DNA from: JAGMES01 sp023128035
GTDB lineage: Bacteria; Bacillota; Halanaerobiia; DY22613
Direction: 5' to 3'
Assembly: GCA_030627905.1 (NCBI GenBank)
Contig: DAOVRZ010000030.1
Location: 1 to 48,710, forward strand
Length of the DNA stretch: 48,710 nt
The stretch's first letter is position 1. Each line of letters begins with the position of its first letter. This document shows, piece after piece, positions 40,152-48,710 of this stretch. Below the pieces are notes generated by a model. It saw only the letters and a list, made by a program, of their open reading frames with translations. It was not told the origin of the DNA and searched no databases. The translations under genes and the position numbers were made by a program.

Positions 40152-41218
40152 TTATGAATGTAAAATCACTTCATGGAGGAGGCGGTGCAGAAAGAAGATT
40201 TTTGAGAGTATTCACTAAAATGAGCAATAGACAAGATATAAGTGTTGAATTAGTTATTAATAGTGGCTTATACGAATCAGCTAAAGAACTGAATTTAATC
40301 TCTAATTCTGATAAAATAAAACTTTATAAAGATAGAAGTAGATTTAACTTTTTTTGGTTTTCTCTATTTGCAATTAGGACTATAATTGAAGAGAAACCTA
40401 AAGTTGTACATTTGGTTTTAATACAGAAAACTTTATTTTTATTATATTTTTTTCTATTTTTTAAAAGGAAGAAATATAATGTAAAAGTAGTATCTACTAT
40501 AGCAAGTTATTTATTTGCTTATGATATTAACTTAAAGTTTTCTGATAAGTTAATTTATAAATTGTTGTTAAGTTGTTCTGATTATATTGATTCTTTATAT
40601 TCAAATATTAAACTAAAGAGCAAAAAAATATTCTGTACTCCATGTTCTTTTACAGATTATGATAAATTTTCTCCATCTGATAAAAAAGATATTATAGTTT
40701 TTTCCGGGAGGTTAATTAGAGATAAGAATCCTCTGCTGTATTTGGAAACAATCAACGAGATTGTTAATGTAAGAAAATTTTCAAAAGCATTATCATGGAA
40801 ATATTATATTTTTGGTGATGGCCCTTTAAAGAATGATTTAGAGTCTTACGTTACTAAAAAAAATCTATCAGATTTAATTGTGTTTGATAAGGGGGATACT
40901 TCAAGGGTATTAAAAAAGTCTAAAATATTCGTTTCTTTACAACAACATGAAAATTATCCCTCGCAATCACTGTTAGAGGCTATAGGCACGAAAAATGCAA
41001 TAATTGCAACGGATGTTGGAGACACAAGAAAAATTGTAAATGAAAAATACTCCAAGCTTATTAAACCCAACAAAACTTGTTTAGCTGATGCCATAATCAA
41101 TCTAATTGAAAATGAGAGGGAGTTAGATACTAAGGCGGAAAAAGCTATGAATGAAACCATAAAAAATCATAATATTAAAAGGTTTTTAGAGTATTTGATT
41201 GATCTTTGGACAAAATAA
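40136..41218 (+). CDS. Family 4-like glycosyltransferase
   Basis: A 360-residue GT-B protein. The N-terminus has a GGGGAERRFLRVF acceptor loop; the donor half has DIIVFSGRLIRDKNPLLYLE, YIFGDGPLKNDLE and QQHENYPSQSLLEAIGTKNAIIATDVGDTRKIV, where the second Glu of the usual EX7E region is kept (SLLEAIG). It is more divergent than the two transferases upstream. It overlaps the Wzy-like gene by 16 bases, so the two are probably translated together. No terminator is seen in the 216 bases that follow. Confidence 0.85.
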   Translation: MRVFLIMNVKSLHGGGGAERRFLRVFTKMSNRQDISVELVINSGLYESAKELNLISNSDKIKLYKDRSRFNFFWFSLFAIRTIIEEKPKVVHLVLIQKTLFLLYFFLFFKRKKYNVKVVSTIASYLFAYDINLKFSDKLIYKLLLSCSDYIDSLYSNIKLKSKKIFCTPCSFTDYDKFSPSDKKDIIVFSGRLIRDKNPLLYLETINEIVNVRKFSKALSWKYYIFGDGPLKNDLESYVTKKNLSDLIVFDKGDTSRVLKKSKIFVSLQQHENYPSQSLLEAIGTKNAIIATDVGDTRKIVNEKYSKLIKPNKTCLADAIINLIENERELDTKAEKAMNETIKNHNIKRFLEYLIDLWTK

Positions 41219-41434
41219 TTTTGAATTTTAGGTGTAGTAGATGGTTTTGAAGGTGAGAATTAAATGTGTATTTGATATTTTATTATAAATACGGATGTTT
41301 TTAAAAGGCATTTATTCTAATCGTGAAGAAACAGTATTTATAAGTTTTGAAAGATGATCTTATAGAAACGATGTTTTAAGTAAAAAACTTAAATTCGAAG
41401 AAATAATTCTTGGAGACAAGACTAAATGTGAAAG

Positions 41435-42637
41435 ATGGTGGAAATTTTGCAAATACCATTAATAAATCTAAAAAAACAATATGAGACTATTAAAGATATT
41501 ACAGATAGTAAGGTTTTAGATATACTATCATCTGCAAAATATATTATGGGTGAAAATGTGACAAAATTCGAAAATGAATTCGCTGAATATATTGGAACAA
41601 AACACTCTATATCTGTAGCAAATGGCACTGATGCTTTAATAATAGCCCTCAAAGCTTTAGGAATTGATGAAGGCGATGAAGTAATTACTACTCCTTTTAC
41701 ATTTTTTGCTACAGCAGAAAGCATATCTGCTGTAGGGGCTATCCCTGTATTTGTAGATGTAAGATTGGATACATTTAATATTGACCCTTCCAAAATAGAA
41801 GAAAAAATAACTTCAAAGACTAAAGCAATCATGCCTGTACACATCTTTGGAGAAAGTGCAGATATGGATGAAATAAACGAGATAGCTAAAAGATATAAAT
41901 TGAAGGTTATAGAAGATGCATGCCAAGCAGTAGGGGGAGAGTATAAAGGTAGAAAAGTTGGAACTTTAGGAGATATAGCTTGCTTTTCATTTTTTCCTAC
42001 TAAAAATCTTGGTTGTGCTGGAGATGGGGGAATAATAGTAACTAGTGATGATAGTTTAGCAATCATATGCAGAGGCTTAAGAACACATGGAAGCGGAGAA
42101 AATGGCATAAAAGCATTTAACATTTTAAATAACATAACTGAAGAAGTTGAAGAGGTTATAACTACAGATAATACAGTCTATAACCCATTAAAATACTATA
42201 ATTACCTTATCGGACACAATTCAAGACTAGATGAAATTCAAGCAGCTATATTAAGAGTAAAACTTCCTTTACTTGATGGCTGGAATAATAGGAGAAGAGA
42301 AAATGCTAACTTTTATAATGAAAAATTAGCAAATACTGACCTGGTTACTCCTTATGAAGATGAAAATACAAAACATGTATATCATATGTATATACTTCAA
42401 TCAGAAAAAAGAGAAGAGCTAGTAGACTATCTAAAAGAAAATGGAGTAGCTACAGGAATTTACTATCCTGTTCCTCTGCATCTTCAAAAAGCTTATTTAA
42501 ACTTAAGATATAAAGAAGGTGTTTTTCCTAACGCAGAGTATCTTTCTAAAAGAACATTTGCAATTCCTATGTTTGCAGAACTAACTGATGAAGAAAAAGA
42601 ACACATAGTAGAAAACTTTAAAAAGTTTGGTGAATAA
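41435..42637 (+). CDS. wbpE: PLP aminotransferase for UDP-3-keto-uronic acid (WbpE/WlbC type)
   Basis: Adds the 3-amino group in the UDP-2,3-diacetamido-uronic acid pathway. It is about 400 residues of the DegT/DnrJ family: IPLINLKKQYETIKD, SVANGTDALIIALKALGIDEG, TPFTFFATAESISAVGAIPV, VIEDACQAVGGEY and the PLP-Lys region FSFFPTKNLGCAGDGG. The PTKNLG pattern and gene order support the WbpE subgroup. The start is uncertain: ATG 41435 or, better matched to the family, TTG 41447 behind GGTGG. It is followed by WbpD-, WbpA- and WbpB-type genes, the complete set from UDP-GlcNAc to UDP-GlcNAc(3NAc)A. Confidence 0.9.
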   Translation: MVEILQIPLINLKKQYETIKDITDSKVLDILSSAKYIMGENVTKFENEFAEYIGTKHSISVANGTDALIIALKALGIDEGDEVITTPFTFFATAESISAVGAIPVFVDVRLDTFNIDPSKIEEKITSKTKAIMPVHIFGESADMDEINEIAKRYKLKVIEDACQAVGGEYKGRKVGTLGDIACFSFFPTKNLGCAGDGGIIVTSDDSLAIICRGLRTHGSGENGIKAFNILNNITEEVEEVITTDNTVYNPLKYYNYLIGHNSRLDEIQAAILRVKLPLLDGWNNRRRENANFYNEKLANTDLVTPYEDENTKHVYHMYILQSEKREELVDYLKENGVATGIYYPVPLHLQKAYLNLRYKEGVFPNAEYLSKRTFAIPMFAELTDEEKEHIVENFKKFGE

Positions 42638-42638
42638 G

Positions 42639-43217
42639 ATGAATGTAAAAAAGTATTTCGTTCATGAATCAAGCTATATAGATGAACCTTGTGAAGTAGG
42701 AACAGATACTAAAATATGGCATTTTTCTCATATAATGGAAAATTCGATTATAGGCGAAAAATGTAATATTGGACAAAATGTTGTGATCTCCCCTAGTGTT
42801 ATTTTAGGAAACAATGTAAAGGTACAAAATAATGTATCTGTATATACAGGAGTAATATGTGAAGATGATGTATTTTTAGGCCCTTCTTGTGTTTTTACCA
42901 ATGTAATTAATCCAAGAAGCTTTATAGAAAGAAAAAATGAGTATAGAAAAACAGTAGTAAAAAAAGGAGCATCCATTGGCGCAAATGTTACTATAGTTTG
43001 TGGTAATGATATAGGAAGATATGCCTTTATTGGAGCAGGTACTGTAGTTACTAAAAATGTTCCAGATTATGCATTGGTAATAGGTAATCCAGCTAGAATA
43101 ATAGGTTATGTATGCAAGTGCGGAAATAGATTGAAAAATATAGAAGATAAATATATATGTAAATCATGCAATAAAGAATACGAGATGATAAATGAAAATC
43201 TAAGCCCAAAGGAGTAG
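42639..43217 (+). CDS. wbpD: Hexapeptide acetyltransferase of WbpD/WlbB type
   Basis: Acetylates the 3-amino group of UDP-GlcNAc(3N)A. It is 192 residues with a left-handed beta-helix (GTDTKIWHFSHIMENSIIGE, NIGQNVVISPSVILGNNVKV, ASIGANVTIVCGNDIGRYAFIG). The family C-terminus has four Cys in a zinc-ribbon-like pattern (CKCGNRL ... CKSCNKEY), as in WlbB-type enzymes. ATG 42639 comes 1 base after the stop of the aminotransferase; an earlier in-frame codon at 42627 is inside that gene. The Cys-rich tail may have a structural metal. Confidence 0.9.
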   Translation: MNVKKYFVHESSYIDEPCEVGTDTKIWHFSHIMENSIIGEKCNIGQNVVISPSVILGNNVKVQNNVSVYTGVICEDDVFLGPSCVFTNVINPRSFIERKNEYRKTVVKKGASIGANVTIVCGNDIGRYAFIGAGTVVTKNVPDYALVIGNPARIIGYVCKCGNRLKNIEDKYICKSCNKEYEMINENLSPKE

Positions 43218-43222
43218 AGAAT

Positions 43223-44554
43223 ATGAACAATACACATATAATTAAAAATAATCTTTTAAGGAAAATCCAAGATAAATCTGCTATAGTAGCAGTTATAGGA
43301 CTAGGTTATGTAGGGTTACCACTTGCTGTAGAAAAAGCTAAGGCAGGCTATAAAACAATTGGTTTTGATGTGCAAGAGTCAAAAGTAAAGTTGGTGAATG
43401 AAGGTCATAACTATATAGGTGATGTAGTTGATTCTGAACTTGAAGATATTGTAAAACAAGGGTTACTATATGCTACAACAGATTTTTCAATAGTAAGAGA
43501 CGTTGACTTTATAGCTATATGTGTACCTACACCACTTGATGAATACCAACAACCTGATATCAGTTACGTTAAAACATCTACTGAAGAAATTTCAAAATTT
43601 CTAAAAAAAGGTTCCATTGTTGTTCTTGAAAGTACTACTTATCCTGGAACAACAGAAGAATTGCTTCTTCCAATTTTAGAAGAAGGATCTGGACTAAAAT
43701 GTGGTGAAGATTTCTATTTAGCCTTTTCGCCTGAAAGAGTTGATCCAGGCAATTTAATTTATAAAACTAAAAATACTCCTAAGGTGGTAGGCGGGCTAGG
43801 AAAAGATGCAACAGAAATAGCAGCAGCAATGTATAGAAATGTACTTGATGGTGATATTTTTGAGGTATCATCGCCAAAGGTAGCAGAAATGGAGAAAATA
43901 CTAGAAAACACATATAGAAATATAAACATTGGTCTAGCTAATGAAATGGCAATAATATGTAATAAAATGGGTATTAATGTTTGGGAAGTTATAGAAGCTG
44001 CTAAAACTAAACCGTATGGATTTCAAGCATTTTATCCAGGTCCAGGCTTAGGTGGTCACTGTATTCCGTTAGATCCATACTACCTTACTTGGAAAGCAAG
44101 AGAATATGAATACCATACTAGACTAATTGAAACATCAGGAGAAATAAATAATTATATGCCAGAGTATGTATTAGAAAGAAGTACTAAGATATTAAATAAA
44201 TTCAAAAAACCTCTTAATGGGTCAAAGATTTTGATATTAGGAGTAGCTTATAAACAAGATATAGATGACTATAGAGAAAGCCCTGCTTTAAAGGTTATAG
44301 AAAACTTTGAAAGAGAAGGTTGTATTGTAGATTTTTACGACCCATTTGTAGATGAATATAAGTTCAATGGAAAATCAAAAACATGCATAAAAGAATTTAA
44401 TAAAGAATTGCTTCAGGATGCGGACTTGGTTGTAATTACATCAGCTCATACTACTGTTGATTATGATTTTGTACAAGCTAATTCAAAATGTATATTTGAT
44501 ACTAAGAATGCTATGAAAAATGTTAAGAATAGAGAAAATATAGAGTTACTATAG
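43223..44554 (+). CDS. wbpA: UDP-GlcNAc 6-dehydrogenase, WbpA type
   Basis: Oxidises C6 of UDP-GlcNAc to the uronic acid with 2 NAD. It is 443 residues: NAD-binding AVIGLGYVGLPLAVEKAKAG, ICVPTPLDEYQQPD, LESTTYPGTTEE, the SPERVDPGN signature and catalytic Cys in GPGLGGHCIPLDPYYL. The central dimer helix and C-terminal UDP-binding domain (ILGVAYKQDIDDYRESPAL) are intact. It lies 5 bases after wbpD, behind AAAGGAGTAGAG. It is the first enzyme of the pathway, though third in the gene order. Confidence 0.94.
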   Translation: MNNTHIIKNNLLRKIQDKSAIVAVIGLGYVGLPLAVEKAKAGYKTIGFDVQESKVKLVNEGHNYIGDVVDSELEDIVKQGLLYATTDFSIVRDVDFIAICVPTPLDEYQQPDISYVKTSTEEISKFLKKGSIVVLESTTYPGTTEELLLPILEEGSGLKCGEDFYLAFSPERVDPGNLIYKTKNTPKVVGGLGKDATEIAAAMYRNVLDGDIFEVSSPKVAEMEKILENTYRNINIGLANEMAIICNKMGINVWEVIEAAKTKPYGFQAFYPGPGLGGHCIPLDPYYLTWKAREYEYHTRLIETSGEINNYMPEYVLERSTKILNKFKKPLNGSKILILGVAYKQDIDDYRESPALKVIENFEREGCIVDFYDPFVDEYKFNGKSKTCIKEFNKELLQDADLVVITSAHTTVDYDFVQANSKCIFDTKNAMKNVKNRENIELL

Positions 44555-44565
44555 GAGTGAAATAA

Positions 44566-45578
44566 ATGTCAAAATTAAAGTTTGCCTTATTAGGTTGTGG
44601 AAGAATTTCATATAAACATATAGAAGCATTGATTGATAATAAAGAAGAAACAGAGTTAGTAGCAGTATGTGATATAGAAGAAGATAAAGCTGTTAAAAAA
44701 AAAATCAATATGAAAGTGCAATAGAAAAAGTTGATATAAAGGTTTATACAGATTACATGATAATGTTAGAAAATGAGGATATTGACGTGGTAACTATCGC
44801 GACAGAAAGTGGCTATCATTCAAAACATGCTATAGACTGTTTAAACAAAGATACACATGTACTTATTGAAAAACCAATGTCATTATCTGTAAAAGATGCT
44901 GATAATATTATTGCTTTAGCAAAAGTAAAAAACAAAAAAGTATGTGTATCTCATCAGAATAGATTTAATCCACCAATTCAAAAATTAAGAAGAGCTATCG
45001 AAGAAGGTAGATTTGGAAAACTTATAAATGGAACTGCTAGGATTTTATGGACAAGGGATGATAATTATTATAAACAAGCATCGTGGAGAGGAACTAAGGA
45101 ATTAGATGGTGGAACACTGATGAATCAGTGTATTCACAATATAGATCTTCTGCAGTGGATGATGGGATCAGAAGTTGAAAGAATTCATGCAGAGAGAGAT
45201 ACCTTTTTAAGAGATATAGAAATGGAAGATTTTGGAGTTATACTTATTAGATTTAAAAATGGTTCTATTGGTATAGTAGAAGGAAGTGCTTGTGTATATC
45301 CTAAAAACTTAGAAGAAACCTTAAGTATATTTGGAGAAAAAGGAACTGCAGTAATAGGTGGATTAGCTGTTAACGAGATTAAGACATGGCAGTTTGCTGA
45401 CGAAAAAGACTATGATAAAGAAGATGAAAGTGCAGAAATAGACAGCGTATATGGTAAAGGGCATACACCACTTTATAAAAACTTTATAGATGCTATAAAT
45501 AATAATACTGAGCCATTGATTGACGGAAAAGAAGGCAAAAAAGCTATGGAAATTATATTAAGGGCTTACGAACTTTAA
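44566..45578 (+). pseudogene. wbpB: UDP-uronic acid 3-oxidoreductase (WbpB/WlbA type), frameshifted at an A10 tract
   Basis: A Gfo/Idh/MocA oxidoreductase that oxidises C3 of UDP-GlcNAcA. The gene starts at ATG 44566 (AGGAGTG upstream) and gives FALLGCGRISYKHIEALI with the Rossmann GxGR, but stops after 52 codons at 44722-44724. The rest of the protein (EKPMSLSVKDADNIIALAK, HQNRFNPPIQKLRRAI, GGTLMNQCIHNIDLLQWMMG with the catalytic region) continues to 45578 in the -1 frame. The switch point is the run of ten A at 44695-44704; eleven A would restore a 337-residue protein. It may be a true mutation, phase variation, transcriptional slippage that restores function, or a base-calling error. A truncated reading from 44757 alone would lack the NAD site. 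Confidence 0.85.
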
Positions 45579-45737
45579 TAAAAATAATGGTTTGTAGTGT
45601 ATTAAATTATAAATGGATATTAAACTAGCATTTTAAGGTATCTCTAATCTAAATATACTGATACAAAATAAAAGAATTATTCTGTTAACATTATGTCCAT
45701 GTCATATTAAAGAATAAACTGTAATGGAGTAAACTTA

Positions 45738-47261
45738 ATGAAAAAAACAGCACTGATTTTAATGATAATAACCATTTTATCTAAGATAATTGGATTTACC
45801 AGAGATATAACTTTATCATATTTTTATGGAGCATCTAACGTAAGTGATGCTTATTTAATATCTTTAACAATACCCATGGCAATATTTGGTATTGTAGGAA
45901 TAGGTATATCTACGGGATATATACCTATGTATAGTAAGATAGAACAAAATTATGGAGAGAAAGAAGGAAATAGGTATACTAATAATCTTATAAATATATT
46001 GTTGGTAATATGTACAATTATAGTTACTATGGGGCTTTTATTTACTGAGCAAATTGTAAAATTATTTGCATCAGGCTTTGAAGGAGAAACCTTAGCATTA
46101 GCAGTGCAATTTACACGAATAAGCTTATGGGGGATATATTTTACAGGGCTTATGTATATATTTAAGGGATTTCTTCAGCTTAAGGGTAGTTATGCTATAC
46201 CAGCATTAGTTGGATTCCCTCTTAATTTCTTTATAATATTATCAATATTTCTAAGTTCAAATACAGATGTAATAATTCTTGCTATAGGGAGTGTTATAGG
46301 TATCGCTTCTCAGCTATTTCTTCTATTGCCTTTTATATATAAAAAAGGATATAAGTATAAATTCATACTTGATATAGAGGACAAACATATAAAACGCATG
46401 GCCCATATCGCGTTACCTGTAATAATTGGAGTGTCTGTAAATCAAATAAATGTACTTGTTGATAGAACTTTGGCCTCTCAAATTGCAATAGGGGGTATAT
46501 CTGCTCTTAACTATGCTAACAGATTAAATGCATTTATCCAAGGTATTTTTGTTTTATCTATATCTACAGCTATGTACCCTATGATATCTAAAATGGCAGC
46601 AGAAGATGATATAGTAGGGCTTAAAAAGTCAGTATCAGAGGCTATAGGCGGCATTAACTTATTAGTCATACCAGCTACAATTGGAGCTATGGTATTTACA
46701 GAACCAGTAGTTAGTTTATTATTTGGCAGAGGAGCATTTGATTCTAATGCAATATCCATGACTTCTTATGCCTTATTTTTTTACGCTATTGGGATGGTTG
46801 GATTTGGACTTAGAGAAGTATTGTCAAGGGCGTTTTATTCCCTGCAAGATACGAAGACACCTATGATTAATGCTGCTATAGCTATGGTTATGAATATTGT
46901 TTTAAATATTATTTTGTCCAAGTTTTTGGGAATAGGTGGTCTTGCATTAGCAACGAGTATTTCGGCTATATTCTGTAGTCTGCTACTATTCATCAGTCTA
47001 AGGGCAAAAATAGGCTCATTCGGTTTGAAGAACATAATCATTTCTTTTATAAAAATCCTATGCGCTTCATTGGTTATGGGTATAATTTCAAAAATTACGT
47101 ATAATACATTGCTTAATAATATAAGTGCTAACTCAGCACTTATAGTTGCTATAGGTATAGGTGTATTAATATATTTTATAATCATTTACTTTATGAAAAT
47201 AGAAGATGTAGAAACTATAGTTAATACACTTAAAAGAAAGTTTAAAAAAGATACTGCTTAA
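45738..47261 (+). CDS. MurJ/MviN-family lipid-linked glycan flippase
   Basis: A 507-residue polytopic protein with about 14 predicted helices and the MurJ opening TILSKIIGFTRDITLSYFYG. It also has SDAYLISLTIP, ALNYANRLNAFIQGIFVLSI and LREVLSRAFYSLQDTKTPM. MurJ flips lipid II. This copy sits in a polysaccharide locus between the WbpB-type gene and galE, and no separate Wzx is seen. So it probably flips the O-unit. That is inference; MurJ-like proteins are known in sugar loci of Clostridia. It has a weak ribosome site and a 159-base gap before it with no clear promoter. Confidence 0.85.
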   Translation: MKKTALILMIITILSKIIGFTRDITLSYFYGASNVSDAYLISLTIPMAIFGIVGIGISTGYIPMYSKIEQNYGEKEGNRYTNNLINILLVICTIIVTMGLLFTEQIVKLFASGFEGETLALAVQFTRISLWGIYFTGLMYIFKGFLQLKGSYAIPALVGFPLNFFIILSIFLSSNTDVIILAIGSVIGIASQLFLLLPFIYKKGYKYKFILDIEDKHIKRMAHIALPVIIGVSVNQINVLVDRTLASQIAIGGISALNYANRLNAFIQGIFVLSISTAMYPMISKMAAEDDIVGLKKSVSEAIGGINLLVIPATIGAMVFTEPVVSLLFGRGAFDSNAISMTSYALFFYAIGMVGFGLREVLSRAFYSLQDTKTPMINAAIAMVMNIVLNIILSKFLGIGGLALATSISAIFCSLLLFISLRAKIGSFGLKNIIISFIKILCASLVMGIISKITYNTLLNNISANSALIVAIGIGVLIYFIIIYFMKIEDVETIVNTLKRKFKKDTA

Positions 47262-47298
47262 AATAAAGATAAAAGTTTTCTGAAAATGGAGGATATAT

Positions 47299-48366
47299 AT
47301 GTCTATATTAATAACTGGTGGTGCAGGCTATATTGGGAGCCATACATGTGTTGAACTAATGAATGCAGGGCATGAGATTATCATTGTGGATAATTTTTCT
47401 AATAGTAAGCCAGAATGCTTAAAACGAATAAAAGAAATAACTGGTAAGGCATTGAAGTTCTATGAGGTAGATATTTTAGATAAAAAAGAGTTAGAAAAAG
47501 TATTTGCTGTGAACAAGATTGATGCTGTAATTCATTTTGCAGGATTAAAGGCAGTAGGGGAATCAGTAGAAATTCCACTTCGCTATTATTATAATAATAT
47601 TACTGGAACTTTGATACTCTGTGAAGTAATGCAGAAATATGATGTGACTAAAATGGTATTTAGCTCTTCTGCTACAGTATATGGAAAGCCAGAATGTGTA
47701 CCAATTTCTGAGGAATCTTCACTTAGTGCTACAAACCCTTACGGGCGCACAAAGTTGATGATAGAAGAAATTCTAAATGATCTTTATATTTCCAACAATG
47801 ATTGGAGCATTGCGTTACTTAGGTATTTTAACCCTATTGGGGCTCATGAGAGTGGTAGAATTGGTGAAGACCCAAATGGCATACCGAATAATTTAATGCC
47901 TTATATTACCCAAGTGGCTGTTGGAAAAAGGAACAAGTTAAGTGTCTTCGGAAATGATTATGATACTCATGATGGAACAGGTGTTAGAGACTATATTCAT
48001 GTTGTCGATCTTGCTAAAGGACATTTAAGATCATTGGAAAAAATTATGACAACAAATGGAGTAGAGGCTTATAACCTTGGGACAGGTGTTGGATATAGTG
48101 TACTCGATGTAGTTAAAAATTTTGAAAAAGCTATAGGACGGAAGATTCCATATGTCTTAACTGATAGAAGATCTGGAGATATCGATAAATGCCATGCAGA
48201 TCCTACAAAGGCAAAGAATGGACTTGGATGGGTTGCTGAGAAAGATATTGAAGAAATGTGCCGTGATGCCTGGAAATGGCAAGTTAATAATCCAAATGGT
48301 TATGATGAAGTATCTGTAAATGATGGAGACACAAAGAACAAGATTGTCATAACTGAAGAGGAATAG
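47299..48366 (+). CDS. galE: UDP-glucose 4-epimerase
   Basis: Interconverts UDP-glucose and UDP-galactose (or the N-acetyl forms) with bound NAD. It is 355 residues: TGGAGYIGSHTCVELMNAGH, NFSNSKPECL, HFAGLKAVGESVEIPL, catalytic Ser in FSSSATVYG and YGRTK (YxxxK), then the C-terminal sugar-binding part ending WKWQVNNPNGYD and about 15 extra residues. Codon use is less AGA-biased than in the wbp genes, so it may have a separate origin. GGAGGATATAT precedes the ATG. With galU it could supply galactose for the glycan. Confidence 0.95.
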   Translation: MSILITGGAGYIGSHTCVELMNAGHEIIIVDNFSNSKPECLKRIKEITGKALKFYEVDILDKKELEKVFAVNKIDAVIHFAGLKAVGESVEIPLRYYYNNITGTLILCEVMQKYDVTKMVFSSSATVYGKPECVPISEESSLSATNPYGRTKLMIEEILNDLYISNNDWSIALLRYFNPIGAHESGRIGEDPNGIPNNLMPYITQVAVGKRNKLSVFGNDYDTHDGTGVRDYIHVVDLAKGHLRSLEKIMTTNGVEAYNLGTGVGYSVLDVVKNFEKAIGRKIPYVLTDRRSGDIDKCHADPTKAKNGLGWVAEKDIEEMCRDAWKWQVNNPNGYDEVSVNDGDTKNKIVITEEE

Positions 48367-48583
48367 AAAATAAATGCTAAAATAGAAAACAAATAAGAAT
48401 CTTAATTTCCTGGATCGCAGTTTTTCATTGGATGGCACTCATTTTTAATCTATCATCCCAAGAAGCAGAGCAATCTAACAAACTAAGGGATGTACAAATA
48501 ATAATTTCCACGATTCCAAAAATTAACTTTACAAATTAAGAAAAATGCTGTATACTTTTTAAAAAAAGAAAAGGATGTCTAAA

Positions 48584-48710
48584 ATGAAATTAGCAAATTA
48601 TTATCCCGTAGAAGTAGAAGCAGTGATGAAAAAACATTATGATACGTTAACAGAAAAAGATAAAAGACAATATGCAGCAGTAGAAAATATGAAGCTAGGA
48701 TATGGAGGGC
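48584..48710 (+). CDS. ISAzo13-like transposase, 5' part only (cut by window edge)
   Basis: The reading frame starts at ATG 48584 (AAAAGG nine bases upstream; an in-frame ATG at 48575 also exists) and runs off the window. It reads YYPVEVEAVMKKHYDTLTEK then DKRQYAAVENMKLGYGG. The stretch 'L.EK..R.YAA.E..KLGYGG' resembles the N-terminus of ISAzo13-family transposases. The 217 bases between galE and this gene show no gene and no clear terminator; they may contain the left end of the element. Intactness cannot be judged. Confidence 0.6.
   Translation, partial: MKLANYYPVEVEAVMKKHYDTLTEKDKRQYAAVENMKLGYGG

Noticed and set aside
41422..42135. A 237-codon open frame on the minus strand, opposite the WbpE-type aminotransferase
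   Set aside because: It is a mirror of a strongly conserved gene; its protein is low in complexity (Ser, Ile, Pro rich) and has no ribosome site.
46835..47185. A 116-codon minus-strand frame inside the MurJ-like gene
   Set aside because: It is an antisense shadow of membrane-helix codons; no ribosome site.
1..48710. CRISPR arrays, tRNA or rRNA genes
   Set aside because: I saw no regularly spaced direct repeats, no cloverleaf with a CCA or TTCRA loop, and no rRNA-like sequence.

Overview
The window looks like the cell-envelope locus of a diderm (outer-membrane-bearing) Firmicute, most probably a halophilic anaerobe of the Halanaerobiales type. The reasons are: an AT-rich genome with clostridial-style strong Shine-Dalgarno sites; a lipid A pathway (lpxC-fabZ-lpxA-lpxI-lpxB); a full LPS transport set (LptC, LptA, LptB, one LptF/G protein and a short LptD-like barrel); and an SLH-domain porin of the OmpM type, which tethers the outer membrane in diderm Firmicutes. 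The species assignment is inference.

Layout. 1-1.5 kb: remnant of an IS4-type transposase, an unknown gene cut by an in-frame stop, then a non-coding stretch with a strong hairpin and a long inverted repeat. 1.5-4.8 kb: an unusual two-gene ABC system, a giant coiled-coil permease-like protein plus a GlnQ-type ATPase. 4.9-14.2 kb: lipid A synthesis, an MsbA-like exporter and two extra LpxB-like proteins, interrupted by a reversed glycosyltransferase. 14.2-16.3 kb: galU and a reversed GT4 glycosyltransferase. 16.4-21.0 kb: lptC-lptA-lptB-lptF/G, a DUF3084 coiled-coil protein and a RuvC/YqgF-fold protein. 21.0-26.8 kb: a long leader, ompM, a second predicted outer-membrane barrel, and a mini-LptD. 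27.0-32.8 kb: polysaccharide export and control (OPX/Wza-like, Wzz-like, tyrosine kinase, PHP phosphatase) and a CapD/PglF-type 4,6-dehydratase. 33.2-48.4 kb: O-unit or exopolysaccharide genes (initiating sugar transferase, amino-sugar modification, glycosyltransferases, Wzy-like polymerase, the four enzymes of a UDP-2,3-diacetamido-uronic acid pathway, a MurJ-family flippase, galE). This last block has a different codon habit (AGA and ATA rich) and looks acquired. The right edge enters an ISAzo13-like transposase.

How it works together (inference from families): Lpx enzymes build lipid A, the MsbA-like protein flips it, LptB-F/G-C-A-D carries it to the outer leaflet, OmpM fastens the outer membrane to the wall, and the sugar genes make a polymer whose export is tuned by a tyrosine kinase/phosphatase pair.

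The strongest unlisted pattern is a recurring promoter-like element (RNAGGAWWW, 11-12 bp, RNNGAATWW; the SigH type) in front of lpxC, galU, a reversed GT4 gene, ompM (twice), lptD and the wza-like gene, with weaker versions before lptC and the second barrel gene. This suggests that one sigma factor coordinates outer-membrane assembly. Other notable points are the coiled-coil permease with a C-terminal EAA-like loop, a mini-LptD that keeps one conserved cysteine pair, and a wbpB-type gene broken at an A10 tract.
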